Assembly: GCA_026168455.1 (NCBI GenBank)
Contig: CM047431.1
Span: 57,680,910-57,744,909 of the forward strand
From: Theocolax elegans
Lineage: Eukaryota > Arthropoda > Insecta > Hymenoptera > Cerocephalidae
Length of the DNA: 64,000 nt
Direction: 5' to 3'
Of this stretch, positions 40,117-53,300 are shown piece after piece; the first letter of the stretch is position 1; the number at the start of each line of letters is the position of its first letter. The notes below the pieces were generated by a model. The model did not search any database. It was not told where the DNA came from and saw only the letters and a program-made list of their open reading frames with translations. The position numbers were made by a program, and so were the translations under genes.

Positions 40117-43100
40117 GTAAGACATCTTTTTCCTATTTTTCATTTGTTTAAAAATTATTTATTGGTACCGCGACTCGTTAATTAGGATATTTGTAGTAAA
40201 GCAATCTAGTATATAGTATAATCTTAATAGGATGTAGTATTCAAATTGTTACCGACCGAGCCAATGGAAATGAGAAAACTATTTTAATTAAATAAATACG
40301 GTAAGTTAAGTTGAACCAAGATATCATTACTCCTTCGTATTTGAGTATTGTCTATCACTGCGCTAAAATTCAATTAAAAATAACGGCGAGTGGAAATTTG
40401 ACTTCTCAATTCTCTTTCCATCCTGGAATGATAGATTGACGTGTCAAATTTCCTTGTCAGTTTTTAAAATATATCAATATTTTTGTATCGAAATTTAGCA
40501 GAGTATTATAGGTTATACTCAAATAAAGGTCAATGAAAACTTCGTTTTACCTAACTTACTAAATTTATATAGCTAGAGTAGAAATGATTTTTTTCTCATC
40601 GTGTAAACTTTCAATTCACTCGGTCGACATAATAAGTGAGTGCAATATCCTTTTACGAATTAAATAAAATGAGGGTGACTAATAAAAACGGTATTTTTTC
40701 AGTGAAAAATAAAGAAACAGTTTAATGTTCAACGATAAACAGACTACGTCACTAAGAGGGTTTGATAAGATGTTATTTTACTATTTATTAATGCTGAGTG
40801 TACGTAAATACATACAAGCATTTAATCTTTATCACCCGGCTGGTCCAGGGTAACGAACAATGTTTGTAGTTGATAATTCAAAATTAGAGGTCCATCGAAC
40901 TCTAATCACGTTCGGTTTAAGGTATTTGATGATCAAATTGAGAAATAATTTCAACCTCATAAGAAATTGAAGAAAGTAATAAAAACGTAGATTCTCGCAA
41001 CTTTAAAAAAACCTTGTCAAGCCTGCTGATCAAAATTGAACTTTTTTGTATTTACATACCACCGTTTCAACCCTTATTAGACAACAAATATACAATGAAA
41101 ATACTCCATTTAGGATGAAATCGACTTATTATTGTCAGTAGATATTAAAGAACAATTTTTATAAAAACACATTTCACTCAAATATAAATGAATACTTTCA
41201 AAAAATACGTTTGGAAAATAATGCATTTGAAGTTTTACGTTATCACAATAACGAAATACATTACTGAAATGTTTCTAACTATTATATTTTTATGCGATCG
41301 AAAACTGTCTCATAGACAATAAAGCATATTGCAATACAATAATAAATTTATAGAAAGCAATATTATATTCAGTATAGCAATAGTATATATAGAATATCTT
41401 ATAGGTATAAATTATAAGATTATAAATCTTACAGAGGTACACCCTTTTTTATTCAACAGGTTTTTAAATTCCGAAAGCGGATTCAATTTTTTTTTATTTT
41501 TAAAGTTTACAAACTGAATGAACATATTTAAATAATTTTAATAAATTCTAATAAGTAATTACAGTTAACGTAATAAAAAAATTAAATAATATTGCTTTTT
41601 ATTTTGATATTTATTTAGTATTAAAAATCAGGGATATATATTAAAACTAAGAAGGGCTTTCTCGAGTTACGCACTTTTTCTTTAGAAGTCTTCAAATAGG
41701 ATAAAAAAATAACTTTAGTGACCCCTTTTTTTATAAGTTGAGTAAATATTACTAAAAGTTGAGTACCTATAACCTATATCATTTTCAATGGTATTTTTTA
41801 ATTATCTTTCATTACCAAGAATGCCTTATAGTTAAGACTTTCATTTGCCACTCTCAGAATATGCGTTAGCAACAGTCTCGTCAGATATAATGATACAACA
41901 CACTAATATAAAATATAATTAAAATTAATCTTATACATTCATGTATTATTGACAAATTAAATAATTTCACTTTTTTGTATAATATTTACCATTTAAAGCT
42001 ATTTACACAGATATTACACAAGTTCTTTAGATTTTTAGTCAAATTAACTGAATCGCTTAGGCTATTTTTATTTGATTATTCTGAAGAAAATATTAACTGA
42101 AACGACATTAGTAATTTTCACTTACGCGCAAATAAATATATTTATATATTTATACAAAAATTTATATTTCTATACATCACTTTGATCATATAGCTACATT
42201 AAACGGGAGACTGCGACATTCTTTGGTATCGACGAGGAGACCGAGGCTACCGAGAAGCAGAAATGGCTGGACCGGCGCCGACGAATGGCATCCAGGAAGT
42301 ACGGTGCTCTCTTACCCGAGTACAAAGCTCCAGACCCGGACATTACCAAAGACGTACCGGATGCCATGGAAGTTTCAGATGTAAGTCCCTTTTCAAACGC
42401 TAAACTTTCGATCTATATCTATATATCGATACACCGAACAAAATATACAATACACTCATCGCCCTTGTTTCTTTTGAATAGGCATTACTTTTCGCGTCGA
42501 AGAAATTTCATGGGAAATTCATTGAAAAATATTTTCTTGCAAAATTTTGATAAAATCGTAGCTAATTACGCAAACCCACGATTTTGCTAGGCGCATGTGT
42601 CATAAAAATGCTTAAATATGTAATAAAAAAAATTGTTTAATATATTTATTATAAATTTTAAAAAATTGTCTTCCGATGATTCAAATCTGATTCTGTATTT
42701 TTTCAATTGATATCTTGATTAAGCGCATAAGCATTAACAATTTTTTTTATCAATTTATATAAGTAAAAAATTTTTAACAAAAATACTGACTTGTAAAATT
42801 ATAATTTGTATAATAAATCTATGCATGAACGTTTTTGAATTTACAATTTATTTTCTCTATGAATATTATTTATTATAATTTATTAATTGAGGTGTTAAAG
42901 ACAAGTCGCGATTCTTTTAATTGTAAATTTAGTATATATAAAAATACTACTGCTTTGATTTTTTTACATCAGCTGAACCAACAAAATCAGGCCTAACTTA
43001 CCCATTACATTCGCACTTTGGTCCTTAACAGACGATTCTTTAAGTCCTTGTTTATACTCAGGCTGAATGATTCAAAGACTTCGGAGTAAAAGATCAAAGA

Positions 43101-46100
43101 TTCAAATCTCCGCGAGATAATTTTTTTTTTTAATTTTAATGCAAATTAAATTTTTGCAATAAAAATTAACAATTTTTGTTTATTAAAATGTATATAATTT
43201 TTAAAGCAAAAACCCTGTAAATCGTGACTAAGTCGTTTATAGTCATGATTTTACTAAAATTACGAAATATGTTACAATGATTTTAGCATGAAATTTTTTC
43301 GACGTAGGTTCCTGGAGTTTTCGATTGTATTATCATTAAATCGAAACAACAGTGAAAACTTTTTTTTTATTTAATACCTTATTGATTTGGAATTTACCTA
43401 TTTCTTCTGTAGCAACGGTGGGAATTATCTGATATTCTCGCGGGGAATAGCTACCTTCACCCGATGTCTCGTAATTTTCCTCGAACGTTTCATTCGCCGA
43501 TAAGATTAGAAAGTTCTTCCTTATCCGGAGTTCTCTGCCTGCGAATCCCTTTCACGAACTTTAATTACGAAATTAATTGCGAAAATGTATCAGCTTCCTG
43601 TATTCATCCGTTTATTTATGCATTCGTTCGTGTACTTGTTTACTTATTCATTCATTTATTTATTTAATCACCTATTTATTTACTTATTTAAAAAAGGGGT
43701 TAAAATTCTCGTTGAAAGAGAAAACTTAAGAAGTAAATAAAAATATTGACCGATCAGCATAAACGTATCCCATTTCACATCTAGAAAGTAAGGTATAGTT
43801 ATCGCGAAAGTGAAAAATTTAACATCCGTCCCAATTAACACATTTACCTGAAATTTTCGAAAAGAAGATCCCTCTTGTGACAACGGAACAAAAATAAAAA
43901 AAAAAGCTTAAGGTAAATGGGTCGGTTATATTGATAATTTGAAGATAGTATGCAGATACGTCTCTTTGTTCTTATTCTCATTTTTTTCCTCTGGTATGTA
44001 ACTCTATTTGTCTACGAGTTCACGAGTCTTGATTACTCAGCCTTCTTTGTCAAGTGTCCTCTGTTACATTAGTATACGCACTTACCACCTTAATATTTTA
44101 ACTTGCTTTGTATCTTTCATCTTCTTTTCATCTTTTTCTTCGCGAAAAATTAGACACGATTATTGGCAAATGATCGTTTCTCGAACGGATAATTACATTC
44201 GATGACACACGTGATTTAATATTTCAGTCCGTATTAACTTGGAATATTAAACTTATATACGTAATACAATACATTTACTTTTAAAACGTGTCACTTAGTT
44301 TTGACGATCGATGTAAACCAGGTCAAAAGGAATACAGAGATACGATAATTATTTTAATAACCCGGAATACGATATAATTATTCTTTCGTATTTTCAGCCT
44401 GTCACCCTTAGAAAATGGCAGAGGCCTGTAAGAAGGAAAGATTCAGTAGCGAGGATGACGCTCACAGGACTTCAGTACATGGTCGATGTAAGTACCATTT
44501 ATTTGTATTGACTTTTCTTTCGCGGCAAAGTAACATTTTTACGAGAATGATTATTTTTAATACTGTAATTACATAACAAATCGTCGTAAACCGCGGTATT
44601 ATATTCAATCACGATAGTGTTACGACACGCATTATACAAATATTCCGTAAAAATATACGTACTTCGTTTTGTTGAACAACGTGTAGTATAGGAAGGTGTA
44701 TTAAATTTGTTCCTCTTTAAATAATACTTCTTTTTCCTCTTTTTATTTTAAGAGATTCATTACTTCCAAATTACACATACAATCGCTATTGCATAAACAT
44801 GGTCTGTCTGACTTTTTATGCGCGGACGTATTCAAATTTCGAACGATTAATTTGACGCATTACTCGATATTGGTTACGCGCAATTATATCCGGAGCAGTT
44901 GTAAATGAGCGTGTGAAACAGTCCGTATTAAATTAGCAACGTATCTACCTGCGTATACTTACCCGCAAAACCTAATCAGCCTCGATTTTTTGCTTACCGA
45001 CTTTCACATTTATTTACCTTATAATATGACAAGTAATGAAACCTCTACGCTTTTTTATATGCTTTTAAAGATTTTTTTTATTATTAGACGAACGGAGAGT
45101 TTTCTCTAATAGAAATTATCGTGGCTTACCAGCTGTTCGATATAATATAACCTATATACATCACAAAATTTTACAATTGATAGACCCAAAGTTTGTTTGA
45201 TGTCTTTAAAGAAATTATTGTTTTCTAAGGTGTTCATTGAAGAATAGAAGATTAGTCTATATTTATTGCCAAATGAGTTCCGATTGTTTAATATTTTTAT
45301 CACATTCTGTAGTTTTTTTATAATACACTTAAATATATTTTAAAATAGTAAGTTGATTGATTTTATCGATCTTACCCTATTTAACGTTTAATAAATAAAA
45401 TAAATTTAGATAATCTGGCTAATCATGTTAGGTAAAAAATGTTGACGGTTTTTCATATAGTAAAACGCCCATGTATTACAATGAAATCAGCCGTTCTATG
45501 ACGATTATCAATTTATAAGTTATTTTTGTAAATGGCTTAAATTAATCAATCCGTAACCAAATGCGTATGCAATTAATAAAATATTAAAAGTTTCTTTGAC
45601 AAACTTACTTCTGACTTTAGAAAAACGTAGATATTTTTGGAAAGATTATTTTAGAGGCAAAAGTAACGCATGTAAGAAACACACGTTAATAATGGAGTGA
45701 TTGAACGAATTTGTTAAAAAATTCAGAGTTTATAGGGTACCAGCAAGCGTCAGGAACCGAATGCAAATAAATGTCAAAATTATGGTTATTCCATTAAATG
45801 ACTGAAAAAATGTTTCGTGCGACGCGATTAAGATGTTCTAGTAACGTGACCATTTTGAATACACCGATTTCTTCTAGGGTGTCTGACCAAAAGTACAAGA
45901 GCCTTTCTTTGATTTTGTTCAGAGTAACCTATAGCCCGCATATTTCTATCCATCGTGACATTTTAATCTATATGTAATACGTTAAATCCTCTCTCTGAGA
46001 AAAATAAAATAGAAATAGGTTGATTCTCGTGTACAACAGGAGGAAGGGAAATTCCTATATTTGAACTTTTGCATAACATAGAGCATGCACCAAAAATCCG

Positions 46101-47353
46101 AAAGAGACTTTTAGGAAGTCTGTCCGAGTGGCGTTGTCCGGCTTCTTCCTCTCCCCCTTCACCGTTTTCTCTCTCACTCTACGAACAAGTTTTGAAATAC
46201 GACCGGTCAGTATCCACGCGCTAACTTTATGGAAGCCCCGGTGCACAAGCTCGAAATTCGAGCTTCTTTGCCTGGCATCGGAGCTACATCGATTCGATGT
46301 ACTCTCTGTATATCGGTGCATCGGAACGACGCGCGGATCGTTCGGTTCGGTGCAACACACACCCATTCGAATATCCCCAACTGTTTACTTTAAACAATCA
46401 AAGGTATACCCCAGTTTCCTTGGTGTATAATTTTACTCGAATTTTCATATTTTCCCAGTAACGCGGCAAATAGGAGAGATAGACGCGTATATCCAACACT
46501 GAATTCCCGATTGATTCGTCGTGATACGAGTTCCCGCATTGAAATATATGAAATGTATACGTACTTTTTATAATGACAGCAAAATTCACGAAAATATACT
46601 CGTTTCAGAATAAAGAGGATTTTTAACGATCACGACTAATCGAGGGTTCGAGTCGTTGATGGTGGCGAATTTATTATAACTATAATATTTTGCGTATACA
46701 TTGACGATGATCAAACAACTTAATTTGTGTAATTGTCGAAAAATGCGTATTTGCATATTACGTGTGTGTCATAGAAACGTGTACTCTTTTATCATTAATC
46801 ATAACGACCACTCACGCGTTGTTTTGCAATTCGTAGTTGGTACACGAAAAGAAAAACCGAAATAAAATTTTTGATAGTCTAATAATCGACCACCTCGGCT
46901 CGACAAATAAAGACAAGACGATGAGCTTGGCGTTTGTAACTTCTAATCTTTCATTTTACCAATTATTCTTCTCTCTTTTTTTGTCTAGTATGCATCGAAA
47001 ATACTATGTTTTATAGTAACGTACCCGACAATAAAATAAATTTAGTCTGACACTGGGAGACGAAGATAGAGAAAATTGACTAAAAATGACAATATTATCG
47101 AGTAATCTCGACTTTTCCAAATCTTCTTCTATAAGGCTTATTTTCTTAGATTCATGTTAGACTAACAGGGCAGCCCAATTATTTTGTTTTACTCGGTTAA
47201 AAACCAACTTTGATTATCGCATTTATAAAAAACATTACGTTTTAGTGTACTAATTTTCTGAGTGTAAGAGTGTGCATGTTTCTAGGCGAAATATACGCAG
47301 GCACTTCATTAGTTGCGCACCGTTGACAATACATCCACCGACCTGTAACGACA

Positions 47354-47384
<31 letters not shown>

Positions 47385-50300
47385 GTCTCAATTTTTTATT
47401 TTGAAATTTAGTAGGATTGCGAAATAGCTTTGTGCTTCACAACGGTATAATTATTTAAAGCAGCTCGAAATTATTTTGTTATCGTTGTGTGTTCGCTCGT
47501 TCGCTTTCTTTAAACTTTTCCCTGTTTCCCATTATTTTTGTTTAGCTTGGTCTTGATTTTATTAGTATTTTTCTTTCCTTTTTTTTTGGTTAAATTCTCT
47601 TTTCAAGAGTGTACGTGTATATGTGAAACTTAATTATTCACCAAGAATAAACGGAATAATTTTTTTATTTTTTTTTGTTTACAAAAATTACCACAGTGAA
47701 GATTGTAAACGATTTTATAAGAAATATTGTTGTATTTTAAGTTGATTTACGTTGAAAACCTGATTCGATATAATTTCATCAGAATGTTATCTCTGTGTAT
47801 TAAAAAAAGTGCTGGTGGATATATACAACTGGAAAGATCGAGGATTCAAACTCGGAAAAGTGTAAATATTAAAATAGGATTAATGACGTTCCATGTCAAG
47901 GCAATTCTTGGTATAATATATATATATATACATATATATACAAAGAGTCAAGAATAATGGAATATTAAGGTGAAATCGAATAGGCTAGTCGTATGGTATA
48001 TAATTGTGCGATGATTCCGACTGGTTTGCGGAATTATCGAGGTTTCGATAGCTCGTAAAACCCGAAGGCTAGAAGGAGGAAGATAGAAGGAGGATGGAAG
48101 TTCAGGTCGATCTATATATATATAATACACGTACAATCTGAAATTCCTGGCGGGCTCTTTGGCACGCGGTAAATCTTCCGTCGCTAATTGGGCAAAGGCA
48201 TAGAGGATATCGCAGCTCGCGGACCGAGGATTGCGAATCATTAGCCGAGATAACGATCTGTGCCGTCTCCTATATAGCCAAAGACCGCGCGTTACACGGT
48301 CCATTTTCGTCAAGAAGGTCAAACCTCATGATTTTCAATGACAGCTGCATGCTTTTTCGCAGTTGAGTTTAATGCTCGCGATGCATCGATCATTGAATCC
48401 AGATGCAATCGAAATATCTTACATCAGAATCGCGGAGGGGAACTTTTTTTGTCTGTTTTAGGTGCGGGTACAGTATGGGATCGAAGGTAAACGAGAGAAA
48501 GAGAGGGTGGGTGGGGCAAGTGACGCGCTTGGATCAGCATGTATCTGGGCTAGACCAATAATGAAAGTATGAATATTCAAGAGCACGGGAGCGAAATGCT
48601 CGGCCCTCGAAAGAGGAGCGGCGAGAGCGAGAGAGAGAGTGAGAGGGGGGTGGGGGTGGATAGGGAGGGAGGGACGATTGGGTCGTTACCGAGACATTAA
48701 TTACGATGTACCAGAGGGTCAGAGCAGACACCCCGCGCGTACACGTGTACGAGAAGTGCTGGAGGAAGACCTCCCACCGAACCCGGCCGAGCATTATCAA
48801 ACTCGGCCCGATACCTCATTATTGCATAACTCGATGTGATCATTGAAAATCAATGCGCTTACACCTACGAAACGTATATTTTAGCCACGATCTTTCCTTT
48901 GTACCTATTTATTTTTCGTGAGGTTCATTCTTCTTGCATTACCCGTTACCCAACATCCTCGTTCACTTCTTTTCTTTCTTTATTGTATAGGATATTTTTT
49001 AGACATTTAATTTTTTACCAATTTCTTAGGATAACAGGCACGTAGTAAACGAGGAAACTTTTGAAAGTCTTCGTTTATTCCATCCAGATACTATTGGATA
49101 AATTTTCCGAAATATGGGTATTCTCTTCCCCGTCTTTAGTATGGTCGATTGCCTCTTTATCGACGGTAACAACGTTAGATGCACGCACTTCGACATAACT
49201 CTAGAAACTTAGTAAATACACTGAGAGATAAAAATATTTGTTAATTGAATTCTTATAATTATTGAGATTTCATCAAAACAGTAATCAATGAAAGTTTAAC
49301 TGTTAATAACTGATTTAAATATTGCTCAATTATAGAAATACATTATAGAAATATTAATTTTCTCATATTTAAGTTATTTGATCTTATATAGATTTAAATA
49401 TTTAAGAAACGTCGATTGTTTGTATTATTCCTTTCTCTCAGTGTATCCGTTTGAAATGATTAACATTTATTAGTTGATTTAAATTTCCTTTTGATGTAAT
49501 TGATTATAACTGTATATTGAAATATTGAATGGTTACGTAATCATAATTTGAAACGTCAGAAAATTAACGGGGTGCTAAAGCCAAGTTTTATCCTCCCTAC
49601 CTTACCGACCTCAAAAATCACATAAAATTAGACATAATTAAAAAAGGACGATAATTTACACCAATTGAGGAGAACAGTCCCCTTCCTTTATTAACAATCT
49701 ATCTTTAAAATTTGAAGAAAAAATATTGACTAGTTTAGGAGAAATTCCTTACCAAAAATCTTGACATGAAATTATCGTAAATTTTGGTAAGGGATTACTC
49801 GAAAACCAATCAATATTTTTGTTTCAAATGTTGAACTGAGGTAGATTATTAATAAAGCAACGAGACTGTTCTCCTCAATGTGCGTAAATTATCGTCCTTT
49901 TTTAATTATAACTAATTTTCTATGACTTTTGAGACTGGTAAGGGAGTAGGGAGAATAAAACTTGACTTTGGTACCCACTTAACGCAGTTATTTTAAATTT
50001 CGAAAAAAAAGAGAAACGTATATACTTTCATTGCATACGATCCTATAACAAATATAAATACATTTGTGAATTAGCGTATCTTTTCGCGTTTAAATTCCGA
50101 ATAGACGTCTCAGGGACGTTTTTGACTGAATCGTCGATAACAAATGTCGGCAATAAATTCGAAGGCTCGGCTCGTTCAATCTCCAGATAAACAAAAACAG
50201 GGATTGCCTTATCCTTTTGGAACGGTTTTGATATCGTTTCGTATAATATATACATGTAAACGTAAGCGATAGCACAAGTGATTGACCTTTTGTAGAATGT

Positions 50301-53300
50301 GTATTTAATTTAAATATTAAACTTTATTGTATTAAATGTATAGAATTACAATAATATTAGTTCTCCTTTGTTTACGGTTATTAATATATTCTTTGTTATT
50401 GACCGAATTTTTCGGAGATAAATTGTAACTGTATTTTTCAAATAAAAAGAAAAATAAAAATTTGTCGATGTATGTATAATAAACGTTTCAATTATATAGG
50501 TAATATGTAGACAAATGCGCATATAATATAGATAATAAAGACTATTAACAATGCAAATCCAGGATATAGTTATTTTTACCATCAAAATTATTTCAAAATA
50601 TACTTTGATACAAATTGTTAACAACTTTCGAACAATAAATTCCACTCCACATGAGAATATCGAGTTGACTTACGCGATAAAAGGAAATCCGTTATTACGA
50701 AATAGATTGATTATCAATTGAAAGTTTAACAGTAACAATGTTTGATCCTCGCTATTTCTCGAAAATTGCAGACCCTGAGACGACAGAGGCCATCGGGTAA
50801 AACGGCAGCGGTGACCGAATCGCGAAGCTTCCCACCGAGCGCTTTACATCATCCGGAGGAAGGACAGATCGAAGAAGGTGCGACGACTGACGCGGCTATC
50901 GACGACGAAGAAGAAGCTTTTTTCCAACCACCGCCAGCTCAACTGACCATCACCCAGGACAATCAGGCGCAGGTTCTCGATGAGCTTGGATCCGAGGATG
51001 GATCGGCAACGACCAACGCGCACCCACCCACCTCCCATCTCGAACCTTCCGACGGATTGACCAGAATATGGTACGTGATTTACCCCTTACTTTCTGCATA
51101 CTTGCCGAGTCAACATTTTCTTACTTGGTTTAATATTTTACTTTTATCATTTTATGATTTCGATATTTTGGTTCTAATCGCGACCCCGCGAATCTTAGTG
51201 ACCGATCACATAACATATATTCGAAAAGATTTTAATTGGTTCATTATGCTTTATCGACAATACATTTTTTGTCCTTTTTATACACGAAGAGAGAATTTTC
51301 TTACAAACATTCATTTAGAATATTTTTACGGTTTTCTTAAATATATTATTACCTTTTATGTTAATTAAAAAATTATCTCCTTGTTGTTTAATGTTATTTT
51401 TGCTTACGCCTATCGGCAATTAACCGTTTTCACTGACTCGTTCTATCATTATTAAAAATGGGCATTATTATTAAATGTAAAATTATAACGGCGTTATCTT
51501 TTACACGGCTATTCGACTAACCAAAACATCGATACTTTGTAACAATTAATACAATCTTTAACTATTTCTAACTATGGCTACAAAAAAAAAAATTATTCAA
51601 TTTGACTTAAATTTTGAATGGTCGAAACATATATCTCTTAATTACGATATGATAGGTAAGTTACCTCTTAAAACTCGAAAATTGTAACTAAAATATAAAA
51701 CTAAAAATTTGAAAAAAATTCGTATTTTATGCCTAAATGATATAGAGAAAGCTTACAAAGCGATTTTATCGAACTAGTCGGACTCAAATTACAGGAATCC
51801 GCACTTTTCAACCCAAAAATTATATCTAAAATATTCAATTAAAAATTTGAACAAAATTCATATGGGTATAGTTGAAAACAAAAGCGAGGGCATGATGTTT
51901 TGATATTTATAAGAAAAACTATATTTGTTAATAATAATTAAATAAACAATTTTCTATCAGTAATTATTGGTCTAAAAAGGCATAAATTTTTAAACCAAAG
52001 ATCGTAATTAAATGATATATGCATTTAAAGATATGGAAAAATCTGAATATATTACTATAAACGTGCTTAAGGGCCTGACGTTCAGAATTTGTAAAAAAAT
52101 GTATTTATGTGTTTATAAATGAAAGTAAAAAATTACCATTTTCTTCTGAGTTCGTCATCCCCTTAAAACAAATAAATAATAAATAATGACTTTTAGTCGG
52201 TAACGATTAGATATTAAAATAAAATTATTCGACAACCTTAAAATCACCTTAAAAATTATTCTACAATTTTGTAGATGATCTTCAGAACCAATTGAAGATC
52301 AATGCAGAAGCGAATCTATTTATATTCTTGCACATAAATTATATTAATATAAGAATATATATATATAATAGAATTGAAATCCATTTAGTGAGCAGTACCA
52401 AGCCAGTTAAACTAGAAATAGGGTAAAACTAGGTATATTTTTGGGCTTGCGATGAAATGCTTTTTTTAACGTTTCCTAGCTATTTTATATAATAATCTAT
52501 AAATGTTAAGATTGAACTAAGTATTTAGAAGGTTATAAAACTAGTTTCCGTAAGCAGGATACCTGGCGATCGGAAATGAAAAAAGGGATCAAATTTCACA
52601 ACATGCTTCGCATTTTGTTTAGAACATTACCCAGAAATGAATACTTTATGTTTGGTCGTTATGCTCATTCCAATAAATGTGCAAGAAATGGGCGAAAAAG
52701 CGTTTCATCAGGAGTCAATACCTAACCATTTTCGCTGTCCATTTATTAATTTCTCAGCTATTTCTTATATTCTTAATTCTACTAGAATATTACACAAAAT
52801 TGATTTGAAAACATCATATTTTCTCAAAAAGTGTACACGTACATATATTTTAAGTAATTATGTTCTTCTTTGGAGCAGGAGTCCAACGATGGTATCGACC
52901 ACGGACAAACAGTTGGAAGAAAGAGCGAGCGTCGACGGACAAACGAGAAGAACTCGAGCTGTTTCTGCGAGGGACCATTACACTCTCAGGTTAAAATGCG
53001 CTTTTAAAAACTTTTTTTCACTCCCCTTTTTTATGGTAAAATCATTGTCACTTCATCCAGTTCATCCAGTTGGAGACAGATTTCAATAATTTCAACGTGC
53101 AACCATTGCCTCTTCACCTAAGAAATAACAAAAAACTTTACGATATGTTTATTTACGACGTACCACTGTAACGTTGTTGTTACTACCCCTCCTCCGTATT
53201 GTCTGAAAAAATATTGCAAAGTGGGAAAAAAATCTCTTAACTTTTGAGTGTGTATATACGAACCCAATTGATATACGTGCACCAACGACCCATTGACTTA

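Larger units (their letters stand above)
44488..50771 (+). other. iRhom intron (6284 bp), largest visible, with two GC-richer patches
   Basis: Most is AT-rich. Patches at about 46085-46390 and 48040-48830 are clearly richer in G+C and hold GA/CT-rich runs, but no frame there resembles iRhom or fits the flanking phases. They could be regulatory DNA or a promoter for a shorter transcript. It also holds a CT run (47354-47380) and a 411-bp MITE (49568-49978). Confidence 0.7.

Noticed and set aside
43060..43125. tRNA-like GATTCAAATCTC T-loop motif
   Set aside because: No A-box, acceptor stem or anticodon stem could be folded around it.
48639..48839. GC-rich frame as an extra iRhom exon
   Set aside because: Exons c and d already join in phase 0, and no family motif or paired splice sites support insertion of this segment.
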